Assembly (NCBI GenBank): GCA_030830465.1 | Contig: JAURMY010000169.1 | Coordinates: 1 to 15,560, forward strand | Direction: 5' to 3' | Length of the DNA stretch: 15,560 bases | Origin: Alphaproteobacteria bacterium | Lineage (GTDB): Bacteria > Pseudomonadota > Alphaproteobacteria > Rhodobacterales > Rhodobacteraceae | Part shown: positions 1 through 6,726 of the stretch, piece by piece | Layout: each line of letters starts with the position of its first letter | How positions within the stretch are numbered: the stretch's first letter is position 1 | Notes under the pieces: generated by a model | Databases searched by the model: none | What the model saw: only the letters and a program-made list of their open reading frames with translations | What the model was told of the DNA's origin: nothing | Translations under genes and position numbers: made by a program

Positions 1-287
1 CGCACGACCTTGCCGCCAAAGGCCTGTCCGATCGTCTGATGCCCAAGACAGACGCCAATCAGCGGCACATGGGCCGATGCGGCGGCTTTGGTCAGGTCCA
101 GACAAATGCCGGCCTGATCCGGGTCACAGGGTCCGGGGGAAAGCAAAATCGCCGACGGCCCCGTCATCAAGGCCTCGGTCGCGGTCATCGCATCGTTGCG
201 CGCCACCTGCACATCCGCCCCCAGTTCGCCCAGGTAATGCACCAGATTGAAGGTGAAGCTGTCATAGTTGTCGATCAGTAAAAGCAT
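1..287 (-). CDS. trpG: Anthranilate synthase component II, glutamine amidotransferase (N-terminal part)
   Basis: This is the glutaminase subunit of anthranilate synthase. It releases ammonia from glutamine for TrpE in the first step of tryptophan synthesis from chorismate, in the cytoplasm. Reading the minus strand from the ATG at 287-285 gives 95 codons before the left edge cuts the gene. The start [15 protein letters not shown] is the typical class-I amidotransferase opening. SPGPCDPD, the oxyanion-region motif, follows near residue 50. GVCLGHQ carries the nucleophilic cysteine at residue 80. The His-Glu part of the triad lies outside the window. The protein could serve as PabA as well, because the two are hard to tell apart by sequence. 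The nearby trpE favours TrpG. It is divergent from the deacetylase-like gene, with 127 bases between the two starts, so each should have its own promoter. Confidence 0.95.
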   Translation of the reverse strand, partial: MLLLIDNYDSFTFNLVHYLGELGADVQVARNDAMTATEALMTGPSAILLSPGPCDPDQAGICLDLTKAAASAHVPLIGVCLGHQTIGQAFGGKVV

Positions 288-414
288 GGCCCGCCGTGGT
301 TTTCCGCTCATTGCCGCGATTTGGGGTGAACAGCGGTCAAATTCGCGCTATAAATGCTCAGAGCCACAGCAGATGGTCAAGAGCAGCAAGCGGAATTATG
401 GGCGGAGACGGGAA

Positions 415-1671
415 ATGAGTGGCGGGTTTGGCGCGGGTTTTCTGAAGGGCACGCTGATCGGGCTCATGGGTGCGGCGATTGTTTCGGTCGCCCTGCCGCC
501 GCCGGCGGTGGATCCGGGCGGCAAAACCCAGGTCGATCTGACAACGCCGTCCGGCTCGGGCTTTAACACGGGCCGCAGCGACAGCGACCCGGTGTTGCCG
601 GAAACCGATCAGAGTGTCGCCAAGGAAAGCGTCAGCAAGCCGGATACCAGCGCGTCAAAACCCGCGGTGCCGATTGCAGGCACGACGCCCGCCAGCCAGC
701 CGCAAACCCAGACCGGCACCGCCCTGCCAAATGTTCAGACCGGCGAGCCCGAGGTGGCGCTTGTCACCCCGTCCGAGGATCCAAGCCCGGCCGGATTGCC
801 CCCGGCGCTTGGCGTGCCGATGCCTGCGATTGAAAATCCCGTTGCCGATATACCGACCTCGCGCCTGCCCAGCATCGAAACCCCGGCGGCGGAACCCCCG
901 GCCAAACCAGTGATCGCCGGCGGCACGGCGGATGCGGGCCAGCAACCCGACCCGCAGGTCCAGACATCGGTGGATGAGCAAAACGGCTCTGCCCTGATGC
1001 GCAACAAGGCGGTGTTTGAAAATCCCGAAGGCCGGCCCCTGTTCGCGGTCGTGCTGATTGACGCGGGGGCGGAGGGGCTGGATGCGGATATCCTGTCCAC
1101 CTTCACCTTCCCGGTAAGCTTTGCTTTTGATGCCGATGCGCCTGAATCCGCCGCACGGGAAACCGCCCTGAAAACCGCCGGGTTTGAAATTCTCGCACTG
1201 GCGCCTTCGGGCGAACAAAAGCTCAAATCCGGCGCGACACCCGCCGATACGGACACCGCTCTTGCGGCCCTGTTTGCCCGGATTCCCGATGCGGTTGCGC
1301 TGGTTGACCGCCCATCTGGCGGCTTGCAACAGGACACCGGCCTGACCGATCAGGTTCTGACCTCGTTGAAACTGTCGGGCCACGGCCTGTTGACCTACGA
1401 TCAGGGCCTGAACGCCGCCGACCAAAAGGCGCAGCGCGCGGGGGTCCGGTCGGGCATCGTGTTCCGCGTGCTGGACCGCGAGCGGGAAAAAAGCGAAACC
1501 ATCAAGCGTTACCTTGACCGCGCCGTGCTTGAGGCGGGCAAAGACGGCTTTGTCATCGTGCTGGGCCGCAGCTATCCGGAAACCGTCACAGCGCTGTTCA
1601 GTTGGGCGGTCAGCGGCAAATCGGCGGCTGTGGCGCTGGCCCCTTTGTCAGCTGTGCTTCTGGCGCGCTGA
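415..1671 (+). CDS. Membrane-anchored divergent polysaccharide deacetylase family protein
   Basis: This 418-residue protein has three parts. Residues about 8-27 form an uncleaved signal or membrane anchor rich in Gly, Leu, Ala and Val. Residues about 30-205 are a low-complexity linker rich in Pro, Ala, Thr and Ser. Residues about 210-418 form a C-terminal domain beginning FAVVLIDAG, which resembles the divergent polysaccharide deacetylase (YibQ-like) family. The domain should sit in the periplasm. Family proteins normally show an Asp-Asp pair after the first strand (VIDDLG type). Here that stretch reads LIDAGAEG, and the His-Pro type motif after the next strand is replaced by LALAPSG, so metal-dependent activity is doubtful. 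ATG 415 was chosen because GGAG lies 7 bases upstream and the protein then begins with its membrane anchor. An in-frame ATG at 373 and an ORF extension to 268 (overlapping trpG on the other strand) are less likely. The function in the cell is unknown. Confidence 0.8.
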   Translation: MSGGFGAGFLKGTLIGLMGAAIVSVALPPPAVDPGGKTQVDLTTPSGSGFNTGRSDSDPVLPETDQSVAKESVSKPDTSASKPAVPIAGTTPASQPQTQTGTALPNVQTGEPEVALVTPSEDPSPAGLPPALGVPMPAIENPVADIPTSRLPSIETPAAEPPAKPVIAGGTADAGQQPDPQVQTSVDEQNGSALMRNKAVFENPEGRPLFAVVLIDAGAEGLDADILSTFTFPVSFAFDADAPESAARETALKTAGFEILALAPSGEQKLKSGATPADTDTALAALFARIPDAVALVDRPSGGLQQDTGLTDQVLTSLKLSGHGLLTYDQGLNAADQKAQRAGVRSGIVFRVLDREREKSETIKRYLDRAVLEAGKDGFVIVLGRSYPETVTALFSWAVSGKSAAVALAPLSAVLLAR

Positions 1672-1701
1672 ACCCGTCATCTTTGTTCCAAAAATACTCG
1701 G

Positions 1702-1725
1702 GGGTCCGGGGCACCGCCCCGGCCC
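1702..1725 (-). terminator. GC-rich hairpin between convergent genes, possible trpE terminator
   Basis: CCGGGGC (1706-1712) and GCCCCGG (1716-1722) form a perfect 7-base-pair stem with a three-base loop. Three more G-C pairs (1702-1704 with 1723-1725) extend it past a bulged T at 1705. Read on the minus strand, the hairpin is followed seven bases later by a run of five T (complement of 1690-1694), so it fits a terminator for trpE better than for the plus-strand deacetylase gene, which has no T run after the stem. The gap between stem and T run is longer than ideal. The flanking motif CCAAAAATACTCGGGGG resembles an intergenic motif I recall from Rhodobacterales, but this was not checked. Confidence 0.45.
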
Positions 1726-1773
1726 GGTTCGGGGCATGGCAATGCCGCGAAACCACTGCGCGCCGCTTGCTGC

Positions 1774-1886
1774 GGCTTAAAGCGTATTGCGTTAAACTTG
1801 ACTCACCAAACGCTGCCTTAAATCAAAGTTTTCAACGTGTTAGGTGATGCAATTTGTTTCAAATAAAACGCAATACGCTCTAAGCC
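1774..1886. repeat. Inverted-repeat element, 20-base ends, probable dispersed palindromic repeat
   Basis: The 20 bases at 1774-1793 (GGCTTAAAGCGTATTGCGTT) match the reverse complement of 1867-1886 at 19 of 20 positions. Inside the arms a weaker inverted match continues: TCACC at 1803-1807 and GGTGA at 1843-1847. The interior is AT-rich compared with the genes on both sides. The whole unit of 113 bases fills the 3' end region between the convergent deacetylase gene and trpE. No coding sequence fits in it. The layout matches a small palindromic intergenic repeat or MITE-like element. It could also act as a long stem for bidirectional termination. No second copy is visible in this window, so dispersal elsewhere in the genome is an inference. 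Confidence 0.6.
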
Positions 1887-1895
1887 TTATGACAT

Positions 1896-3413
1896 TCAGC
1901 CGTTTTGACCGCTGAATTTCACGAACAGGCCGGCATCTTTCGCCGCCTGACGCAGGGCTTTGGATTTGTTGATGGTTTCCTGAAATTCCGCTTCCGGGTC
2001 GCTGTCAAAAACCACGCCGCCCCCGGCCTGAATATATAGCTTGTCATCCTTGGTCACGGCGGTGCGCAGGGCGATACAAATATCCATATCCCCTTTGGCC
2101 GAGAAATAACCGACCCCGCCGCCGTAAACCCCGCGCTTTTCGCGCTCCAACTCGTCGATGATTTCCATGGCCCGAACCTTGGGCGCCCCGGAAACCGTTC
2201 CCGCCGGCAAGCCTGCCAGCAGGGCGGAAAGCGCATCCTCGCCCTCGCGCAGTTCCCCGATCACGTTGGACACGATATGCATCACGTGGGAATAGCGTTC
2301 GACAATGAAGCGTTCATTCGGGTTCACGGTGCCGATCTTTGCCACCCGGCCGACATCGTTGCGCCCCAGATCCAGCAGCATCAGGTGTTCAGCGCGTTCT
2401 TTCGGATCGGCAAGCAGATCGGCCTCAAAGGCCTTGTCGGCTTCGAATGTGGCACCGCGCGGCCGGGTGCCGGCGATCGGGCGGATTGTCACCTCTGATC
2501 CGCGCAGACGCACCAGGATTTCCGGGCTGGCCCCGATCACCTGAAAACCGCCGAAGTTGAAATAAAACATGTAAGGCGACGGATTGGTGCGCCGCAACGC
2601 GCGATAAAGCGCGAAAGGCGGCAGGGTGAAATCCTGGGTCCAGCGCTGGGACGGCACCACCTGAAAGATGTCCCCGGCGCGGATATAGTCCTTGGCCTTC
2701 TCGACGATGGCGAAATACTCGTCCTTCGTGGTGTTGGAAACCGGTTCCGCCACATCCGACAGATCACCCAGATTGCGGGTTTCGTTCGGCGCTTGCCGGT
2801 CCAGATCACGCACCGCGTCCATCACCCGTTCGGCCGCCTGTGCATAGGCCGCCCGCGCGTTCAGCCCGCTTTCAACCCAGGCCGGGCTGACCACCGTGAC
2901 CTCGCCCTTGACCCCGTCCAGCACCACCACAACCGATGGACGCAGCATCACCGCATCAGGCAGGCCCAGCGGGTCTGGGTTGACGTTGGGCAGATGCTCA
3001 ACCAGCCGGATCATGTCGTAGCCAAGATAGCCGAACAACCCCGCCGAGATTGCCGGCAGGTCGTCGGGCAGGTCGATATGGCTTTCCTCGATCAATCTGC
3101 GCAAAGCGGCCAGAGGCGCGCCGGGAACCGGCTCGAACCCGTCCGGATCAAACCGCGCCTGCCGGTTCAGCCGGCTGGTGGCGCCGTGGCATTCCCAGAT
3201 CAGATCAGGTTTCATGCCGATCACCGAATAGCGCCCGCGCACTTCGCCGCCTGTGACGCTTTCCAGCATGAAGGCGTCCTTGCGCGCTTGCGCCAGTTTC
3301 AGCATCAGCGACACGGGCGTGTCGAGATCAGCCGCCAGTCTGGTATAGACGACCTGATTGCGCCCAGCCTCAAAGCCCGGCTGAAACGTCTCAAATCCCG
3401 GAACCAGCGCCAT
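1896..3413 (-). CDS. trpE: Anthranilate synthase component I
   Basis: The 505-residue protein converts chorismate to anthranilate using ammonia passed from TrpG, the committed step of tryptophan synthesis. The N-terminal domain carries LESVTGGEVRGRYS at residues 50-63, which matches the LLES-type tryptophan feedback site. The C-terminal chorismate-binding domain shows IAGTRPRG, GRNDVGRV, YSHVMHIVS, PAGTVSGAPK at 403-412 and AGGGVVFDSDPEAEFQET from about residue 461. These are all standard for the family, and the length is normal. TrpE is favoured over PabB by the LES motif and by trpG nearby. The ATG at 3413 lies two bases after the ppiD stop, so the two are very probably translated from one mRNA, perhaps with coupling. 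There is no room immediately upstream for a leader peptide or attenuator. trpG lies about 1.6 kb away beyond a gene of opposite orientation. Confidence 0.97.
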   Translation of the reverse strand: MALVPGFETFQPGFEAGRNQVVYTRLAADLDTPVSLMLKLAQARKDAFMLESVTGGEVRGRYSVIGMKPDLIWECHGATSRLNRQARFDPDGFEPVPGAPLAALRRLIEESHIDLPDDLPAISAGLFGYLGYDMIRLVEHLPNVNPDPLGLPDAVMLRPSVVVVLDGVKGEVTVVSPAWVESGLNARAAYAQAAERVMDAVRDLDRQAPNETRNLGDLSDVAEPVSNTTKDEYFAIVEKAKDYIRAGDIFQVVPSQRWTQDFTLPPFALYRALRRTNPSPYMFYFNFGGFQVIGASPEILVRLRGSEVTIRPIAGTRPRGATFEADKAFEADLLADPKERAEHLMLLDLGRNDVGRVAKIGTVNPNERFIVERYSHVMHIVSNVIGELREGEDALSALLAGLPAGTVSGAPKVRAMEIIDELEREKRGVYGGGVGYFSAKGDMDICIALRTAVTKDDKLYIQAGGGVVFDSDPEAEFQETINKSKALRQAAKDAGLFVKFSGQNG

Positions 3414-3415
3414 GG

Positions 3416-5272
3416 TCAGCGGAACGTGGTCAGAACGGCATTCACCACCGACTGGTTGATCGTAACCCCGGCCTTGTCCTGAACGGCGGTGGCGAAGGCT
3501 GCGAAAATATCATTGCCGATCTGTCCCGAAATCCGCGCATTCAGGGTTTTCAGGGCGCTGGCATTGTCCGCCGCCTTTTCATCAAAGGGCTTGATCTGGG
3601 TGATTTTGACAACCGCAACAACGGCGTCGTCGGACACCACGCCAAGCTGCCCCTCGGTCATCTCAAAGGCGGATTTGACCAGATCGGAAGGGGCGGCCTC
3701 AATCACGTTCTGACGGTGGATATTGGCCTCTTCCAAGGGGCTGAGGCCAAGGGCGGCAAAATCCTCCCCGGCTTCGATCCGCCCCTGCAATGTGGCCGCG
3801 AGGTCCAGCAGGCGCTTGTGGGTTTCGGCGCTTTTCCAGTCACTTGCCACTTTTTCGCGGATATCCGTCAGCGGGATCAACGCGGGCGGCACGATCGAGT
3901 CCAGCCGCAGGGCAAAGATGCCGCCATCGGCAAGGGTGATGACCTGAGGAAGATCGCCAACCGCGGCGGCCGCGGCGGCAGACCGAAACTCTTCATGTGC
4001 GGCGATACCGTCTTCGGTGGCGCTGGTCAGGTCGATGGTGCCGATTTTCATATCGGTTTGCGCGACGATATCCTCAAGCCGGGCACCGCCCGCCAGAAGG
4101 TCGTCAATATGAACGATGCTGTCGTCGATCTGACGGCGCGCCCGGTCGGCGACATATTCGCCGTGAAGTTCGGCTTGGGCCGCTTCAAAGGAGGTGTCCT
4201 GCGCGTCCAGAACCGCGTTGACGCGAAAGATCGCCGGCCCCAGATCGGTCTCAACCGGGCCTGCAAAACCGGGTTCAACCAGCAGGAAAACCGATTCACC
4301 CGCCGCACCGCCCAGATCCGCCTGGGTGACTTCGCCCATATCGACATCGTTCAGGGTCAGACCCCGTTCGGCCACCAGTTCCTCAAAGGTTTTTTCCTGG
4401 GCCATCAGCGCGTCCATCGCGGCCTTGGCGGCGGCCTCATCGGGATAGACCAGCCGGTCAACGATGCGCCGGGCGGGAACGTGGAACCGCGTCGGCTGGC
4501 TGTCATATAGGTCTTTCAGCGCCGCGTCATCCACCGCAATCTGGCTGACCAGATCGGCGGGCATCAGCTCGGCGTAGGTGATCTTGCGGGTCTCGGGCGC
4601 GGTATAGTTGGCCGGGGCGCTGTCATATTGCGCCTGAATCTCGGCTTCGGTGGGCGCGCGGGTCGGTTCCGGCAACAGGGCGGCCTCGACCGGGGCCCAG
4701 GTCAGATTGCGGGTCTCACCGATAAAATTGTAAAGCGCCAGACCATAGGTGCCATTGCTCTGTACGCCGTCGCCGACGGATATCTGCAACAGGGACCGCG
4801 CCGCATCCTTGCGCACATAGGCGTCATATTCCGAAGCGGTAAGATTGGCCTGCCGCAGCGCGGCCTTGTAGGCCCCTTCGTCAAACTTCCCGGTCACATC
4901 CTGAAAAGCCTGGGTTGCCAGCAGGTTCTTTTTCACCAGTTCATCCCCGACCGACAGGCCGATCTGGCCGGTCTCATTGTCAAGCGCCGTGGTATTCAGA
5001 AGCTGGGCCAGAACCAGCCGGTCAACGCCAAAACTGCGGGCCTGTTCTATGGTGACATTGGTGCCCAGTTGCTGCGACAAGGACCGCAACCGGGCGCTGA
5101 GGGCGCGCTGATAGCTGTTGACGGTGATCTTCTCGTCACCGACCGTGCCAACGGCCTGGGCACCAGAGGTGCCGATCTGGCGCACGCCAAATCCGGTCAG
5201 GCTGACAACCAGAACGGCCAGAATGATCCAGACGAATGTATTGGATTTCTTGCGTGCTTTGATACCCGTCAT
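3416..5272 (-). CDS. ppiD: PpiD-like SurA_N / parvulin-domain periplasmic chaperone
   Basis: A 618-residue protein of the PpiD family. It has a short positively charged N-terminus (KARKKS), one membrane span at about residues 12-29, and then a periplasmic SurA_N-like helical chaperone region up to about 220. A parvulin-type domain lies at about 225-355, followed by a long C-terminal helical part. PpiD proteins sit in the inner membrane and hold newly exported proteins, including outer-membrane proteins. The parvulin domain looks degenerate: the usual His of the first strand motif (HILV type) is Asp in ARRIVDRLV near 267-275, and the later FG.H motif reads LGPAIFRV. It therefore probably works as a chaperone rather than an isomerase, as reported for E. 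coli PpiD. It is followed directly by trpE. A promoter candidate lies just upstream. The start is ATG at 5272 with a weak AAGG about 10 bases before it. Confidence 0.88.
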   Translation of the reverse strand: MTGIKARKKSNTFVWIILAVLVVSLTGFGVRQIGTSGAQAVGTVGDEKITVNSYQRALSARLRSLSQQLGTNVTIEQARSFGVDRLVLAQLLNTTALDNETGQIGLSVGDELVKKNLLATQAFQDVTGKFDEGAYKAALRQANLTASEYDAYVRKDAARSLLQISVGDGVQSNGTYGLALYNFIGETRNLTWAPVEAALLPEPTRAPTEAEIQAQYDSAPANYTAPETRKITYAELMPADLVSQIAVDDAALKDLYDSQPTRFHVPARRIVDRLVYPDEAAAKAAMDALMAQEKTFEELVAERGLTLNDVDMGEVTQADLGGAAGESVFLLVEPGFAGPVETDLGPAIFRVNAVLDAQDTSFEAAQAELHGEYVADRARRQIDDSIVHIDDLLAGGARLEDIVAQTDMKIGTIDLTSATEDGIAAHEEFRSAAAAAAVGDLPQVITLADGGIFALRLDSIVPPALIPLTDIREKVASDWKSAETHKRLLDLAATLQGRIEAGEDFAALGLSPLEEANIHRQNVIEAAPSDLVKSAFEMTEGQLGVVSDDAVVAVVKITQIKPFDEKAADNASALKTLNARISGQIGNDIFAAFATAVQDKAGVTINQSVVNAVLTTFR

Positions 5273-5304
5273 GTGTCTGGCCCTTTACCGTCGTTGCGGC
5301 CAGA

Positions 5305-5333
5305 ATATTAGGGGCAAAAAGGCCGGGTTACAA
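5305..5333 (-). promoter_or_regulatory. Candidate promoter of ppiD-trpE
   Basis: On the minus strand TTGTAA (complement of 5328-5333) and TAATAT (complement of 5305-5310) are separated by exactly 17 bases. Each box matches the sigma-70 consensus at four of six positions. Transcription would start near 5298, leaving a leader of roughly 25 bases before the ppiD ATG at 5272. The boxes sit in the 68-base gap after the aminotransferase stop, an AT-richer stretch than its surroundings. This suggests that ppiD and trpE can be transcribed without the two genes upstream. Confidence 0.5.
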
Positions 5334-5340
5334 GCGCCTG

Positions 5341-6531
5341 TCAGGCCGAAAAACCCTTCAATCTGGCAAACATGCCTTGCAGTTCCGCGCGGTTCACATT
5401 GGCAAAGGCGACGCGCATCTGCCGTTCGGCGCTGCCGGTGCCGCCTTGTTGCGCGCGGGGGGCGAACATGGTGCCGGGCAGCATCAGGATCGCGGCCTCT
5501 TGAACCAGTTTTTGCGCCAGTTCATCCGAAGCCAGGTCATACGGGTGTTCAACATAGGCAAAATAAGCCCCGGCCCCCAAAAGGGTCCAGCCGGGCAATG
5601 CTGTGAAACCCTCGCTGACCGCGGCGCGGCGGTCCAGGATCTCGGCCCGTTCCCCGGCCAGCCATTGCGACAGATTGCGCATGCCAAAAAGGGCGGCGCG
5701 CTGGCCCAGTTGGTTGGGGCAGATGGTGACCGTATCAAGCACCTTTTCCACCTCGGCCAGCCGTTTTTCGGACCCGATCAGCGCGCCAACCCGGTGACCT
5801 GTCAATCGGTAAGCTTTTGAAAACGAATAAAGATGGATCAGGGTATCGGCCCAATCCGGGTCGGCAAACAAATGATGCGGCGCACCGGTGCGGCTGTCAA
5901 AATCGCGATAGGTCTCGTCCAGGATCAGCGCGATTCCGCGGGATTTCGCCAGATCGTAAAAGGCCTGGACCAGCCCCGCCGGATACTCAGCGCCGGTCGG
6001 ATTGTTGGGCGTGACCAACAGGATCGCCTTGACCCGGTCGTCAAGCATCGCGGCGGCCTGTTCGGGATCCGGCAACATGCCCTTGCCGCAAGCCAAAAGG
6101 CGGCTTTCGATGCCCGCCATATCCAGCCACATCTTGTGATTGAAATACCAAGGCGTGGGGATCATCACCGCGTCACCGGCACCGGCCAGGGTGGCCACGG
6201 CCGCACAGAACGCCTGATTGCAGCCCGAGGTGATCGCGACCTGCCCGGCGGACACCGCGCCGCCGTAAAGGTGCGATACCTGCGCCGCAACCTCGGCGCG
6301 CAGTTCGGGCAGGCCCAGAACCGGACCATAGACATGGGCCCCCGCGTCATGCAGCGCGGCCTCGGCCATGGCCTGGCGCAGTTCCAGCGGCGGCGGTTCG
6401 ACCGGGGCGGCTTGCGAGACGTTGATCAGCGGCTTGTCAGGCGCAAATGTCGCGCCCGCCAGCCATCGGCGGCTTTCCATCACGGGCGGGGCAAAGGTGG
6501 CCATCAGGTTCGGGTTCAGCGGGTGCAACAT
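5341..6531 (-). CDS. PLP-dependent class I/II aminotransferase
   Basis: A 396-residue fold-type-I aminotransferase of the aspartate aminotransferase superfamily. Visible marks are the cofactor region SGCNQAF (102-108), NNPTG at 176-180, DETY at 205-208, the PLP lysine in SFSK (Lys239) followed by RLTGHRVG with the phosphate-binding Arg247, and a C-terminal MRVAFANV strand whose Arg should bind the substrate carboxylate. The amino-acid substrate cannot be named from sequence. The open frame extends to 6711, but the upstream part looks unlike protein and folds into hairpins at DNA level. ATG 6531 gives a natural N-terminus (MLHPLNPNL). ATG 6504 is possible too. No strong ribosome binding site is visible for either. 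It lies 195 bases after the GMC oxidoreductase gene on the same strand, so shared transcription is possible. A joint pathway is not shown. Confidence 0.88.
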   Translation of the reverse strand: MLHPLNPNLMATFAPPVMESRRWLAGATFAPDKPLINVSQAAPVEPPPLELRQAMAEAALHDAGAHVYGPVLGLPELRAEVAAQVSHLYGGAVSAGQVAITSGCNQAFCAAVATLAGAGDAVMIPTPWYFNHKMWLDMAGIESRLLACGKGMLPDPEQAAAMLDDRVKAILLVTPNNPTGAEYPAGLVQAFYDLAKSRGIALILDETYRDFDSRTGAPHHLFADPDWADTLIHLYSFSKAYRLTGHRVGALIGSEKRLAEVEKVLDTVTICPNQLGQRAALFGMRNLSQWLAGERAEILDRRAAVSEGFTALPGWTLLGAGAYFAYVEHPYDLASDELAQKLVQEAAILMLPGTMFAPRAQQGGTGSAERQMRVAFANVNRAELQGMFARLKGFSA

Positions 6532-6549
6532 GCGGGTCCATCCAAATGC

Positions 6550-6587
6550 GGCCCGTTCCGGGCCATTCCTGTCAGCCCCTGCGGGGC
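6550..6587 (-). promoter_or_regulatory. Two tight hairpins in the aminotransferase leader
   Basis: Two perfect small inverted repeats lie 19-56 bases upstream of the aminotransferase ATG. GCCCC (6575-6579) pairs with GGGGC (6583-6587) across a three-base loop. GGCCCG (6550-6555) pairs with CGGGCC (6559-6564) across another three-base loop. Neither is followed by a T run on the minus strand, so neither is a standard terminator. They could stabilise the mRNA 5' end or limit access to the start. Short GC-rich palindromes also arise by chance at this base composition. The rest of the 195-base gap (6532-6726) shows no convincing gene. Confidence 0.35.
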
Positions 6588-6726
6588 GGTTTGGCGCTTT
6601 ATGACAAATCCGGCGGCCCTGTGCCAGCGGTCCGATCAGGGTGACGGTGCTTGCTGTTACGCCGGGGTCTGGACGGCGTGCAGCGGGCAGGGGGCTAAAC
6701 CGCCGCACCATCGCACCTTGGACGGC

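Noticed and set aside
326..354. Possible promoter with TATAAA at 349-354 for the deacetylase-like gene
   Set aside because: The -10 box is good but no -35 box at 16-18 bases matches better than three of six positions, so it is not listed as a feature.
268..414. N-terminal extension of the deacetylase-like protein by 49 residues
   Set aside because: It would overlap the start of trpG, has no membrane or domain character, and ATG 415 has GGAG at good spacing followed by the membrane anchor.
6532..6711. 60-residue N-terminal extension of the aminotransferase
   Set aside because: The sequence is low in protein-like character, no family member needs it, and the DNA folds into two hairpins typical of a leader.
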